From an uncultured Roseburia sp. (GTDB lineage Bacteria; Bacillota; Clostridia; Lachnospirales; Lachnospiraceae), in contig CAMFYL010000001.1 in assembly GCA_946002055.1 (NCBI GenBank), positions 1 to 64,000 on the forward strand: DNA of 64,000 nt, read 5' to 3'. The position numbers and the translations under genes were made by a program. This document shows positions 17,731 to 26,684 of this stretch, one piece after another; within the stretch, counting starts at the first letter, position 1; every line of letters begins with the position of its first letter. Below the pieces are notes generated by a model that worked only from the letters and a program-made list of their open reading frames with translations, had not been told where the DNA came from and did not search any database.

Positions 17731-19800
17731 ATGAGTAATAAGCATGGCAGTTTATCAATTACAAGTGAAAACATTTTTCCAGTGATCAAGAAATGGTTGT
17801 ATTCTGATCATGACATTTTTTATAGAGAGTTAATCTCCAATGGTTGCGATGCCATCACCAAGCTGAAAAAGCTGGATTTGATGGGAGAGTACACCTTGCC
17901 GGAAGACTACAAGCCTAAGATGGAAGTGATTGTAAATCCTGAGGAGAAGACCCTGACATTTATCGATAATGGTCTTGGTATGACAGAGGAAGAGGTTGAG
18001 GAATACATCAATCAGATTGCTTTCTCCGGTGCGACAGACTTCTTGGAGAAGTATAAGGACAAGGCAAGTGAGGAACAGATTATTGGACACTTTGGTCTGG
18101 GCTTCTACTCTGCTTTTATGGTTGCTGACGAAGTGCATATCGATACACTTTCCTACAAGGAAGGCGCAAAACCGGTACACTGGGAGTGCGACGGTGGCAC
18201 AGAGTTTGATATGAAAGATGGTGACAAGGACACGGTTGGTACCAAGATTACCTTATTCTTAAATGAGGATTGTCTTGAGTTTGCCAACGAGTATCGTGCA
18301 AAAGAAGTCATTCAGAAGTATTGTTCTTTCATGCCAACAGAGATTTACCTTACAAAGGCAAATGCTGAGACTGAGTATGAGACCATCGATGTAGAGGATA
18401 AGCTTGATACAGACACTGTTGTAGAGGAAATCCATGAGGAAGCAAAGATGGAGGAGCAGGAGAAGGAAGATGGAACCAAGGAAATGGTGGAAGTTTCCCC
18501 TGCAAAGGACAAACTTAAGATTGTAAAGCGTCCGGTTCCATTGAACGATACCACACCACTTTGGACAAAGCATCCAAACGAGTGCAGTGATGAGGACTAT
18601 ATCGCCTTCTACCGCAAGGTATTTATGGATTACAAGGAGCCATTGTTCTGGATTCATTTGAACATGGATTATCCATTCAACCTGAAGGGTATTTTGTATT
18701 TCCCTAAGATTAACACAGAGTACGATTCTATTGAGGGAACCATTAAGCTCTACAATAATCAGGTGTTTATTGCAGATAACATCAAGGAAGTGATTCCGGA
18801 GTTTTTGATGCTCTTAAAGGGTGTCATCGATTGCCCGGATTTGCCGTTGAACGTATCCCGTTCCGCATTGCAGAATGACGGATTTGTTACAAAGATTTCT
18901 GAGTATATCACCAAGAAGGTGGCCGACAAGCTTTCCGGTATGTGCAAGACGGATAAAGAAAGCTATGAGAAATACTGGGATGACATTTCCCCGTTCATCA
19001 AGTTTGGCTGCCTGAAGGATGACAAATTCTGTGACAAGATGAATGATTACATTTTGTTCAAGGATTTGGATGGCAAGTATACAACTTTGCCGGAACTCCT
19101 TGTGGCAGAAGAAAAGGAAGAAGCCAAGGATGAGGAAGGCAATACCGTAGAGGCTGAAGTTGTGGATGAGGCCAAGGAAGATACCGAGCCGGAAGATAAG
19201 AGAAAGACTGTATTCTATGTGACGGATATGCAGCAGCAGAGCCAGTACGTAAACCTTTTCCGTGAGCAGGGAATGAATGCTGTTATCTTAGATCATTCCA
19301 TTGATAATTCCTTCATTACGCATTTGGAGTCACGGAATCAGGATTACAAGTTCCTTCGCATTGATGCCGATTTGACAGAGAACCTGGTAGAGGAAGTATC
19401 AGAGGAGGAGTTGAAGGATGCCCAGGAAGCTTTGAGCGAGCTTTTCAAGAAGGCTGTTGGAAAAGACAACTTAACGGTTAAGGTTGAGAAGTTTAAGAAT
19501 AAAGAGGTATCATCCATGCTTACTGTTTCTGAAGAGGGACGCCGTATGCAGGAAATGATGAGAATGTACAATATGTACGGTATGGATCCATCCATGTTTG
19601 GTGGAGATGAGACATTAGTTCTCAACGCCAACAATGAGTTGGTGCAGTTCATGTTTGAGCATGCGGATGGAGAGAATGTAAAACTCTTTGCTCAGCAGTT
19701 GTATGACTTGGCAGTTCTTGCCAACAAGCCATTGTCACCGGAGGCTATGACAGCCTTTGTAAATCGCAGCAACAAGATTATGATGTTGTTGGCAAAATAA
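17731..19800 (+). CDS. htpG: Chaperone HtpG (Hsp90)
   Basis: 689 aa, an ATP-dependent cytosolic chaperone of the Hsp90 family. The GHKL ATPase domain has Asn/Asp contacts in LISNGCDAITKL and FIDNGLGMTEEE, and a lid glycine loop in GHFGLGFYSAFMV. The middle domain includes the catalytic-type Arg in LNVSRSALQN, and the C-terminal dimerisation region follows. Two acidic stretches, one near 240-265 and one near 465-500 (EEKEEAKDEEGN), break up the fold and resemble inserts in other clostridial HtpG. I chose the ATG at 17731, after AAAAGGAG, over the first ATG in the track. Regulation is by the upstream CIRCE. It stands alone as a transcription unit. Confidence 0.97.
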   Translation: MSNKHGSLSITSENIFPVIKKWLYSDHDIFYRELISNGCDAITKLKKLDLMGEYTLPEDYKPKMEVIVNPEEKTLTFIDNGLGMTEEEVEEYINQIAFSGATDFLEKYKDKASEEQIIGHFGLGFYSAFMVADEVHIDTLSYKEGAKPVHWECDGGTEFDMKDGDKDTVGTKITLFLNEDCLEFANEYRAKEVIQKYCSFMPTEIYLTKANAETEYETIDVEDKLDTDTVVEEIHEEAKMEEQEKEDGTKEMVEVSPAKDKLKIVKRPVPLNDTTPLWTKHPNECSDEDYIAFYRKVFMDYKEPLFWIHLNMDYPFNLKGILYFPKINTEYDSIEGTIKLYNNQVFIADNIKEVIPEFLMLLKGVIDCPDLPLNVSRSALQNDGFVTKISEYITKKVADKLSGMCKTDKESYEKYWDDISPFIKFGCLKDDKFCDKMNDYILFKDLDGKYTTLPELLVAEEKEEAKDEEGNTVEAEVVDEAKEDTEPEDKRKTVFYVTDMQQQSQYVNLFREQGMNAVILDHSIDNSFITHLESRNQDYKFLRIDADLTENLVEEVSEEELKDAQEALSELFKKAVGKDNLTVKVEKFKNKEVSSMLTVSEEGRRMQEMMRMYNMYGMDPSMFGGDETLVLNANNELVQFMFEHADGENVKLFAQQLYDLAVLANKPLSPEAMTAFVNRSNKIMMLLAK

Positions 19801-20144
19801 TTTCTATTTCGTAATTATAAATTTCTAAAGAGTTGTGTCTGCCCCCCCGGAGCCGTGGATACGGGCCGGGGGCAGATGAATTCTATGATTTCTAGGCACA
19901 ATCTAGTTTGTCTATCTACCCTATAGGATAATATTGGTCCCTAAGGGCACAAAAATCCCCAAGAATCTTACGCGAGCCCTTTGGATATGGGAATTGTAAA
20001 ATTGCTATTGCAGCAGCTAATGGCATAAATCATCGGATGCTTTTGTAAATTTATCTCTCATCTGATATGATGAGTGTAAAATGCCAAGGAATTTAAGTCA
20101 TATTGTATTTGCTGACGCAGTAAACCAGGAGGACGGAGTAGAAA
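19801..20144. other. 344-bp gap with a GC-rich hairpin; otherwise empty
   Basis: After htpG a hairpin, TCTGCCCCCCCGG / CCGGGGGCAGA (19838-19876), could end the transcript although no T-run follows. The middle (about 19915-19960) holds GGTCCCTAAGGGCAC, a possible relic of the intergenic repeat family. No convincing ORF is seen on either strand. The right end holds the amidase promoter. Confidence 0.6.
20043..20071 (+). promoter_or_regulatory. SigA-type promoter for amidase gene
   Basis: TTGTAA, a 17-nt spacer, then TATGAT, about 70 bp before the start codon. The -35 box is weak. Confidence 0.5.
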
Positions 20145-21254
20145 ATGAAAACAAAGAATCATAAAAGAGAAATGACAAAAGAAGAGCGCAAAATGGAAAG
20201 AAAAAGAGTGCTCATGATCATTTCGTTTTTTTTATGGGGGATTTGCTTGCTGATAGCTGGAATTGGAGTGTGGAAGGCGGCAACATCTGCTCCTGATAGT
20301 TCGCAAAACCAATCTAGTGAAAATGATAACAAGAAGAATTCCAATAAAAAAACGAAAACGGAAATGTCAGACACAGGCGACAGTATAGAAACCTGGACAG
20401 TTTGGACCACAGATCAAGTGCGCTTGCGGGCAAAGGCAAACGGTGATGCGGAAGTGCTGGATGTTATTCCGAGGAATACAGAGCTTACTGCGTCTCGGGA
20501 AACCGGAGAGTGGGTAGAGGTCACATATGAGAAACAAGAAGGCTTTGTGAGTAAGGAATATATCACAACGGAGAAACCGGAGGATAAGCTGACGTCTCAG
20601 GTGCAGCGCCCGGCGGGACCCACAGGTGGACATGTCATTTGCATTGACCCGGGACACCAGAGCAGCGGCGATAGCACACCGGAGCCAAACGGACCGGGAT
20701 CTGCCACTATGAAGGCTCGCGTCACCGGGGGAACTTCCGGTAGAACCACAGGAGTTCCTGAATATCAGCTGAATCTGGCTATTGGGTTGCAGCTTCAACA
20801 GGAACTGCAGGCAAGAGGTTACACAGTATACATGACCAGAACATCCCATGATGTGAATATCAGTAACAAGGAGAGGGCGGAATACGCCACTTCTGTAGGG
20901 GCGGAAATTACCGTGCGCCTTCACGCTAATGGTGCGGAGAATACCGGACTGAGCGGTGCTTTGGCGCTATCACCATCCGCAGGTAATCCGTATGTGGCCC
21001 ATTTGGCGAATGCCAGTCAAACCCTTAGTGGGTGTGTGTTAAATGCATATTGCTCAGCCACAGGGATGAATAACCAAGGGGTGCAGGCCAACGATACTAT
21101 GACAGGAATCAACTGGTGTACCATGCCGGTAACGATTTTGGAAATGGGATATATGACAAACCCAAATGACGACTGCAACATGCAGGATAGGGGATTTCAG
21201 TACAATATGGTACAGGGAATTGCCAACGGAATAGACCAATACTTTGGGTATTAA
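20145..21254 (+). CDS. SH3-domain N-acetylmuramoyl-L-alanine amidase
   Basis: 369 aa. A cytoplasmic basic head is followed by one membrane segment (residues 22-43), a Ser/Asn/Lys-rich linker, a bacterial SH3 domain (about 82-145) and an Amidase_3 domain (about 162-369). Zinc ligands are visible: His in CIDPGHQS, an expected Glu after the sugar-loop insert and His in TVRLHANG; the catalytic Glu is in ILEMGYMTN. It cuts the bond between muramic acid and the stem peptide in the wall. Start behind CAGGAGGACGGAG. It stands alone, with the palindromic repeat just after its stop. A role in daughter-cell separation, turnover or spore wall is possible. Confidence 0.9.
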   Translation: MKTKNHKREMTKEERKMERKRVLMIISFFLWGICLLIAGIGVWKAATSAPDSSQNQSSENDNKKNSNKKTKTEMSDTGDSIETWTVWTTDQVRLRAKANGDAEVLDVIPRNTELTASRETGEWVEVTYEKQEGFVSKEYITTEKPEDKLTSQVQRPAGPTGGHVICIDPGHQSSGDSTPEPNGPGSATMKARVTGGTSGRTTGVPEYQLNLAIGLQLQQELQARGYTVYMTRTSHDVNISNKERAEYATSVGAEITVRLHANGAENTGLSGALALSPSAGNPYVAHLANASQTLSGCVLNAYCSATGMNNQGVQANDTMTGINWCTMPVTILEMGYMTNPNDDCNMQDRGFQYNMVQGIANGIDQYFGY

Positions 21255-21259
21255 TGAAT

Positions 21260-21290
21260 CGAGCCATTGGTACCCGCCCCTAATGGCTCG
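21260..21290. repeat. Short palindrome of the GAGCCATT/AATGGCTC family
   Basis: CGAGCCATT and AATGGCTCG flank GGTACCCGCCCCT. It is a minimal copy of the family at 8851 and 29641, six bases after the amidase stop, and may serve as its terminator. Confidence 0.75.
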
Positions 21291-21359
21291 ACCTAGCATT
21301 TTAAAAATAAGCGTGCTATACTAGGGTGGATAAGGAAATACAAATTGAGGAGGAGAGCG

Positions 21360-22862
21360 ATGTTACAGGAAAGTATTAAGAAATTAGTTCAGTATGGAAT
21401 TGACACCGGATTGACACCGGAGTGTGAGAGAATCTACACCACAAATCTTTTGTTAGAGGTGATGAAAGAGGATGAATATTTAGATCCGGATTGCGATTTG
21501 TCTCAGATTGTTTTAGAGGATGTACTGGCAGATTTATTAGATGAAGCTGTTGCAAGAGGAATTATTGAGGACAGCATCGTATATCGCGATTTGTTTGACA
21601 CAAAGCTTATGAATTGCTTGATGCCAAGACCGGCACAGGTACAGGAGAAGTTTGCGAAGACTTATGAGCAGTCTCCTCAGGCTGCTACCGATTATTTCTA
21701 CAACCTGAGCCAGAACAGTGATTATATTAGAAGGTATCGCGTGTGCAAGGATAAGAAGTGGACAGTGGATACCAAGTATGGCACCTTAGATATCACAATC
21801 AATTTGTCGAAGCCGGAGAAGGATCCCAAGGCGATTGCAGCAGCGAAGAATGCAAAGCAGTCATCTTATCCTAAGTGCTTGCTCTGTGTAGAGAACGAGG
21901 GATATGCCGGTAGAACAAATCACCCGGCAAGAGAGAATCATCGTATTATTCCACTTACTATGAACGGGACAAAGTGGGGATTCCAGTACTCGCCATATGT
22001 ATACTACAACGAGCATTGTATCGTATTTAATGGCGAACATACACCGATGAAGATTGAGAAGGCAACTTTTGTCAAGTTGTTTGATTTTGTAAAGACGTTC
22101 CCACATTACTTTTTGGGTTCCAATGCAGATCTCCCAATCGTAGGTGGATCTATTCTGAGTCACGACCATTTCCAGGGAGGTCATTATACATTTGCCATGG
22201 AAAAGGCTCCGGTGATTGAGGAGTTTACCGTAGCTGGTTTTGAAGATGTAAAGGCCGGAATTGTAAAATGGCCACTTTCTGTCATCAGACTTTCATGTGT
22301 GGATGAGAAGAGAATTATCGAGCTGGCGGATCATATCTTACAGGTGTGGAGGGGCTATACAGACGAAGACGCATTCATTTTTGCCGAGACGGATGGAGAG
22401 CCACACAACACCATCACGCCAATCGCCAGAAAGCGGGGAGATATGTTTGAATTGGATCTGGCTCTTCGAAATAACATCACGACAGAGGAACATCCACTTG
22501 GCGTTTATCATCCGCACGACAAGTTGCATCATATCAAGAAAGAGAATATTGGCTTGATTGAAGTTATGGGACTTGCTGTATTGCCATCAAGACTGAAAGG
22601 CGAGATGGAAAGCTTAGCGGATGCTATTGTTGGTGGTGCTGATATTCGAAGTGATGAGACTCTTGAAAAGCATGCAGACTGGGTAGATGAATTTATGGCT
22701 GAGTACAAGGCTGCCGGAGTTGCTGTTGATGCATCCAATGTTGAGGAGATATTGCAGCAGGAAGTTGGCAAGGTGTTCTGTCAGGTTCTGGAAGATGCCG
22801 GCGTATTTAAGTGCGACGAGAAAGGTCTGGAAGAGTTCCGCAGATTTATTGCAGCACTCTAA
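21360..22862 (+). CDS. galT: UTP/UDP-glucose-hexose-1-phosphate uridylyltransferase, Firmicutes type
   Basis: 500 aa, matching the long GalT family (class II) of Firmicutes. It exchanges UMP between UDP-glucose and galactose-1-phosphate in the Leloir pathway. Recognisable stretches are YPKCLLCVENEGYAGR, HPARENHR, GGSILSHDHFQGG (catalytic His-Asp-His) and GVYHPHDKLHHIKKENIGLIEVMG near 385-410. ATG 21360 follows GAGGAGAGCG; the track start is five codons earlier. An extended -10 (TGCTATACT at about 21314) precedes it. No galK or galE is in the window; the galactosidase genes 2-8 kb downstream would supply its substrate. Confidence 0.95.
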   Translation: MLQESIKKLVQYGIDTGLTPECERIYTTNLLLEVMKEDEYLDPDCDLSQIVLEDVLADLLDEAVARGIIEDSIVYRDLFDTKLMNCLMPRPAQVQEKFAKTYEQSPQAATDYFYNLSQNSDYIRRYRVCKDKKWTVDTKYGTLDITINLSKPEKDPKAIAAAKNAKQSSYPKCLLCVENEGYAGRTNHPARENHRIIPLTMNGTKWGFQYSPYVYYNEHCIVFNGEHTPMKIEKATFVKLFDFVKTFPHYFLGSNADLPIVGGSILSHDHFQGGHYTFAMEKAPVIEEFTVAGFEDVKAGIVKWPLSVIRLSCVDEKRIIELADHILQVWRGYTDEDAFIFAETDGEPHNTITPIARKRGDMFELDLALRNNITTEEHPLGVYHPHDKLHHIKKENIGLIEVMGLAVLPSRLKGEMESLADAIVGGADIRSDETLEKHADWVDEFMAEYKAAGVAVDASNVEEILQQEVGKVFCQVLEDAGVFKCDEKGLEEFRRFIAAL

Positions 22863-22914
22863 AGAAGACAAGTTCGGGAATTGTAGATTCGTTGGTAATA
22901 AAATATAGAAAAAG

Positions 22915-22949
22915 AAAAGGTTCAGACCGTTATGCGTCTGAACCTTTTT
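22915..22949. terminator. Intrinsic terminator between galT and small ORFs
   Basis: AAAAGGTTCAGAC-loop-GTCTGAACCTTTTT ends galT. The A/T flanks also suit the converging minus-strand unit, whose last stop codon lies in the T-run. Confidence 0.92.
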
Positions 22950-23067
22950 AATAGCATCCCAAAGCAAATTTGAAATAACCAACTGCTTTTTCTCTCTTTG
23001 CCACCTGTGCGAAGATGTATCTTTCATATTCTGCTAATGATAATCCATAATGTTCTGATTTCATCAT
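22948..23067 (-). CDS. 39-aa small protein, paralogue of its upstream neighbour
   Basis: Not in the ORF track. It reads MMKSEHYGLSLAEYERYIFA, then a basic stretch, and ends YFKFALGCY. A strong site, AAAGGAGGAATGAAAC, precedes the ATG. It shares the pattern YERY-x2-AQ-x6-AV-x3-K-[FY]-A-x-G with the 42-aa ORF 45 bp upstream, so the two are tandem paralogues. No signal peptide or membrane segment is visible; it is probably a small amphipathic helical protein. The stop lies inside the shared terminator. I know no named family for it. The ribosome binding site plus conservation between the pair makes it likely to be real. Confidence 0.72.
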   Translation of the reverse strand: MMKSEHYGLSLAEYERYIFAQVAKREKAVGYFKFALGCY

Positions 23068-23111
23068 GTTTCATTCCTCCTTTGTTATTTTGGTTGTATG
23101 CTTGGAGTAAA

Positions 23112-23240
23112 TTAGAATTTACCGAAAGCATACTTGATGAGGGAAACGGCTTCTTTGCCCTGCTCCTTCTGTGCTGCTACATAGCGCTCATAATCTGCTA
23201 CTACACTGTAAATGGAATAAGATAAATTTTCATCGAACAT
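23112..23240 (-). CDS. 42-aa small protein, first of a paralogous pair
   Basis: Not in the ORF track. It reads MFDENLSYSIYSVVADYERY, then VAAQKEQGKEAV, and ends IKYAFGKF. AGAGGAGGTAC lies seven bases before the ATG. A near-consensus SigA promoter sits about 35 bp upstream, so high expression is expected. The shared YERY-x2-AQ core and the aromatic-Ala-x-Gly end link it to the following 39-aa ORF. It is likely to be a compact helical protein. It is convergent with galT and divergent from the TetR gene. Function unknown; I infer a two-gene operon of small proteins. Confidence 0.75.
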   Translation of the reverse strand: MFDENLSYSIYSVVADYERYVAAQKEQGKEAVSLIKYAFGKF

Positions 23241-23272
23241 TTTTTGTACCTCCTCTTGTTCTTTACGGGTAC

Positions 23273-23301
23273 ATCATATCACCGGATGTCGTGATTGTCA
23301 A
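23273..23301 (-). promoter_or_regulatory. Near-consensus SigA promoter for small-ORF pair
   Basis: On the minus strand TTGACA, a 17-nt spacer and TATGAT: a perfect -35, a five-of-six -10 and ideal spacing. The leader to the 42-aa ORF is about 25 nt. Confidence 0.88.
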
Positions 23302-23662
23302 CAAAGAAATGATATAAAATTTGTGTAAAATATACAAGAAATGAGAGCTTTTGCAACAGAACAACTAAAAGGAAGGAAAAACGGTGTGGCAAATGTGCAC
23401 AATAAAACAATCATTTATATGTGCATAATAACAATTAAACATAGAATCAGGAGAGGAAACTGAGATGCATGGAGAGAGTTTTTTGGCAGATTTTTATAAA
23501 AGTGAAGTGGAAAATAAATTTTTGCACAAGAACAATGTGAATTTTTTGTTATATATGCTGTGTTGCTGATGTGGAAACTGGATGTTACAATAGAGGAAAC
23601 GACAAAACGCATTCTAGTTTTCTGGTTTTTATTTTTGGAAAAGATGGGAGAAGATATACGAT
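23302..23662. other. Divergent intergenic region upstream of tetR-like gene
   Basis: This AT-rich stretch of about 360 bp separates the small-ORF promoter from the TetR gene. A weak promoter, TTGCTG-N17-TACAAT (23563-23591), faces the TetR gene. A possible 34-aa ORF at 23465-23569 (MHGESFLADFYKSE..., site AGGAGAGGAAACTGAG) could be a leader peptide or a gene remnant. I see no clear TetR operator by eye. Confidence 0.45.
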
Positions 23663-24217
23663 ATGGAGAAAAGAATTGTTGAGGGTGCATTAAGCGTTGT
23701 AGAGAGGCAGGGAATCAAATTCACAATGGATGATTTGGCATCCGAATTGGGAATGAGCAAGAAGACAATTTACACTGTTTTTAGAGATAAGAGTTCTCTA
23801 ATGATTGCAATGGTGGATTATGTTTTTGATATTATTAAGGAAAGTGAAGCTGCAGTATTGCAGGAGAAGAATTTGACACTTCCGCAAAAGTTTCGCAAGA
23901 TACTTGGGGTGATGCCTGAGAGTTACAGCAATTTCGATTTTACGCAGTTCTATGCGCTAGAAGGCAAATATCCAGAGGTTTATGAAAGAGTACGCCAGCG
24001 TTTGGAGAGCGGATGGGAGATGACTCTTAGTTTGATTGAACAGGGAGTTGCAGAAGGCGTTTTTCGAGATGTTGATTATCGCGTATTCCAGTTGGCCTTT
24101 GAAGCAGCTGTTGAGAGGTTTTTGATGGGAGATGAACTGGAACAGACAGGAATTCCTTATATGAAAGCGTTAGATCAACTGGTCAACATTATGGTTGATG
24201 GAATTGTACAAAAGTAA
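23663..24217 (+). CDS. TetR-family transcriptional regulator
   Basis: 184 aa. The N-terminal helix-turn-helix (residues 18-46: FTMDDLASELGMSKKTIYTVFRDK) is typical of TetR/AcrR regulators. An all-helical ligand domain follows. Its stop is 17 bp before the GH2 gene, so it is probably the first gene of the galactoside operon and may repress it in response to a ligand. TetR control of sugar hydrolases is less common than LacI or AraC control, so the ligand could instead be a glycoside or aglycone (inference). Confidence 0.9.
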   Translation: MEKRIVEGALSVVERQGIKFTMDDLASELGMSKKTIYTVFRDKSSLMIAMVDYVFDIIKESEAAVLQEKNLTLPQKFRKILGVMPESYSNFDFTQFYALEGKYPEVYERVRQRLESGWEMTLSLIEQGVAEGVFRDVDYRVFQLAFEAAVERFLMGDELEQTGIPYMKALDQLVNIMVDGIVQK

Positions 24218-24233
24218 TTTTTTGGAGGATGGT

Positions 24234-26684
24234 ATGAATAAAAGAATCTACCTAATGAAAGAATGGGATTTTTGTGAGACATTTACAGAGGAAATGATTG
24301 CACAGCCTATGGCATGCGAGAATGCCATAAAGGTATCCCTTCCGCATACATGCAAGGAAACGCCGTTTCATTATTTTGATGAACACATTTATCAGATGGT
24401 AAGTTGCTACCAGCGTGTGATTGTTCCGGAGGACTCTTGGAAGAATCAGGTGGTGCTCCTTACATTTGAGGCTGTAGGACATAAAGCAGATGTATACTTG
24501 AATGGTACACATCTTTGCAGTCACGAAAATGGCTATACAGCATTTACCGTTGATTTATCCGGCGCACTTAGATTTGGACAGGAGAACCTTCTTACTGTCA
24601 AAGTAGACTCTAACGAAGATTTGCATCAGCCACCGTTTGGATTTGTTATCGATTATATGACATATGGTGGAATTTACAGAGATGTATACCTTGATATCAA
24701 AAATCCAATTTATATGGAAGATGTTTTCTTGAAACCTTTCTTCCAGCAGAGTATTTCTACTCAGGGCAAGAGTCCGGAAGAAATTGCGAATATGCTTGTC
24801 ACAGGTGTGCTTTCTACAGAAATTACGTATTCGCCGGAGGCTTGCGAGGCCATGGCGTCCGGAAAACTTGGTGTACGCCAGTACATTGATGGCCTTGCTG
24901 TTGTGGAATCCCCTCAGGCAAGCACATCTTTTTCAGCGATTGTCAAGGATGTGAAACCTTGGGATGTGGAAAGCCCGGTGGTATATGATGTGACAACCCA
25001 GATATTGTATGAGGACGAAGTTGTGGACGAGAAAACAGTATCCATTGGGTTTAGAGAGGCAATCTTCAAAAAAGATGGTTTCTATTTAAATGGTAGAAAG
25101 TTAAAGATACGAGGTTTGAATCGCCACCAGAGTTATGCTTATGTGGGATATGCAATGCCGGAATCTATGCAGCGCTTTGATGCCAAGATTTTGAAGAGAG
25201 AGTTGGCACTCAATGCTGTTCGTACTTCTCACTACCCTCAGTCCCATTACTTTATTGACGAGTGTGATCGTCAGGGTCTTTTGGTTTTCACGGAGATACC
25301 GGGATGGCAGCATATTGGCGACGAGGAATGGCAGGATAAGGCTGTGGAAAATGTCAAAGAGATGGTGATGCAGTATCGCAATCATCCATCTATCATTCTT
25401 TGGGGAGTTCGCATTAACGAGTCTCTGGACAATGATGCCTTCTATGAAAGGACCAATGCAATGGCCCATAAATTGGATGACACCAGAGCCACCGGTGGTG
25501 TGCGTTGCATTAAGAAGAGCAATCTTTTAGAGGATGTATATACATATAATGACTTTGTTCACAGCGGTGATAATCCGGGCTGTGAGCCAAAGGAAAAGGT
25601 TACCTCTGATGTGGAGAAGGGCTATTTGATTTCTGAGTACAACGGCCATATGTATCCCACCAAAGCCTTTGATTGGGAAGAACACCGAAGAGAGCATCTG
25701 ATCCGTCATGCCAACGTTTTGGACGCAGTGGCAGGCCAGGAGGATATTGCAGGAAGCTTTGGCTGGTGTATGTTTGACTACAATACCCATAAGGACTTTG
25801 GTAGTGGAGATCGTATCTGCTATCACGGTGTTATGGATATGTTTCGTAATCCTAAGTTCGCCGCTTCTGTTTATGCAGCCCAGGGACAGGAAGAGCCGGT
25901 GCTTGAACTTAGTTCAACCATGGATATTGGTGAGCATCCGGCTTGTAATCGAGGTGCTACTTATCTTGTTTCCAATGCAGACAGCGTTCGTATGTACAAG
26001 AACAATATTCTGATTAAGGAATATACACAGGAAGATTCTGCTTATAAGAATTTGGCACATGGACCAATACTTCTTGATGACTACATCGGTGATGCAATGC
26101 TCAAGGGAGAAGGATATGGTAAGAGACAGGGTGAACTTGTCAAGTATTGCATGAATTCCGTTGCTACCAATGGTATGAAGGTGACACCTAAGTTGGTGTG
26201 GACAGCGCTTCAGTTGGTGCTCATTTATCATATGAATCCAAATGATGCAGTTCCGCTTTACAACAAATATGTTGGTGATTGGGGTGGACAGTCTAAGCAG
26301 TATCGTTTCGATGCAGTAAAGGATGGTAAGGTTGTCCGTTCTATTATAAAAGATGCGATGACAGAGGCACACTTAGAAGTCTCTTCCAGTCATACACAGT
26401 TAGTGGAAAATATCACATACGATGTGGCAGAAATCCGTATCAAGGCTACAGACGAATATGGCAACCAGCTTATGTATATGCAAGAGCCGGTGGAAGTGTC
26501 TGTGGAAGGTCCAATTGAAGTTGTAGGACCAACTGCATCGCCACTTCGAGGTGGTATGACAGGTATTTATGTGAAGTCTACAGGAACTCCAGGCGAAGCG
26601 AAGGTAACACTTCGATGCGCAGGTATGGAACCTGTTGCAATTAATATGCAGGTAATCTGCAATGAAATGAGGGAGGAAGTATAA
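24234..26684 (+). CDS. Glycoside hydrolase family 2, probable beta-galactosidase
   Basis: 816 aa. The sugar-binding jelly roll (about 20-170), Ig-like domain (about 180-280) and TIM barrel (about 285-580) are in family order, with C-terminal beta-domains. The acid/base is Glu396 in RINESLDN and the nucleophile Glu468 in ISEYNGHMYP. The motif LNGRKLKIRGLNRHQSY opens the barrel. ATG 24234, behind TTGGAGGATGGT, is preferred over the track start. There is no signal peptide, so it is cytosolic and acts on an imported glycoside. The neighbouring GPH symporter, GH36 and galT favour a galactoside. GH2 also includes beta-glucuronidases and mannosidases, so exact specificity is inferred. Confidence 0.9.
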   Translation: MNKRIYLMKEWDFCETFTEEMIAQPMACENAIKVSLPHTCKETPFHYFDEHIYQMVSCYQRVIVPEDSWKNQVVLLTFEAVGHKADVYLNGTHLCSHENGYTAFTVDLSGALRFGQENLLTVKVDSNEDLHQPPFGFVIDYMTYGGIYRDVYLDIKNPIYMEDVFLKPFFQQSISTQGKSPEEIANMLVTGVLSTEITYSPEACEAMASGKLGVRQYIDGLAVVESPQASTSFSAIVKDVKPWDVESPVVYDVTTQILYEDEVVDEKTVSIGFREAIFKKDGFYLNGRKLKIRGLNRHQSYAYVGYAMPESMQRFDAKILKRELALNAVRTSHYPQSHYFIDECDRQGLLVFTEIPGWQHIGDEEWQDKAVENVKEMVMQYRNHPSIILWGVRINESLDNDAFYERTNAMAHKLDDTRATGGVRCIKKSNLLEDVYTYNDFVHSGDNPGCEPKEKVTSDVEKGYLISEYNGHMYPTKAFDWEEHRREHLIRHANVLDAVAGQEDIAGSFGWCMFDYNTHKDFGSGDRICYHGVMDMFRNPKFAASVYAAQGQEEPVLELSSTMDIGEHPACNRGATYLVSNADSVRMYKNNILIKEYTQEDSAYKNLAHGPILLDDYIGDAMLKGEGYGKRQGELVKYCMNSVATNGMKVTPKLVWTALQLVLIYHMNPNDAVPLYNKYVGDWGGQSKQYRFDAVKDGKVVRSIIKDAMTEAHLEVSSSHTQLVENITYDVAEIRIKATDEYGNQLMYMQEPVEVSVEGPIEVVGPTASPLRGGMTGIYVKSTGTPGEAKVTLRCAGMEPVAINMQVICNEMREEV

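Noticed and set aside
22915-23301. Possibility that the region after galT is a CRISPR or plain spacer
   Set aside because: There are no regularly spaced repeats; instead two short ORFs with ribosome binding sites and a promoter explain it.
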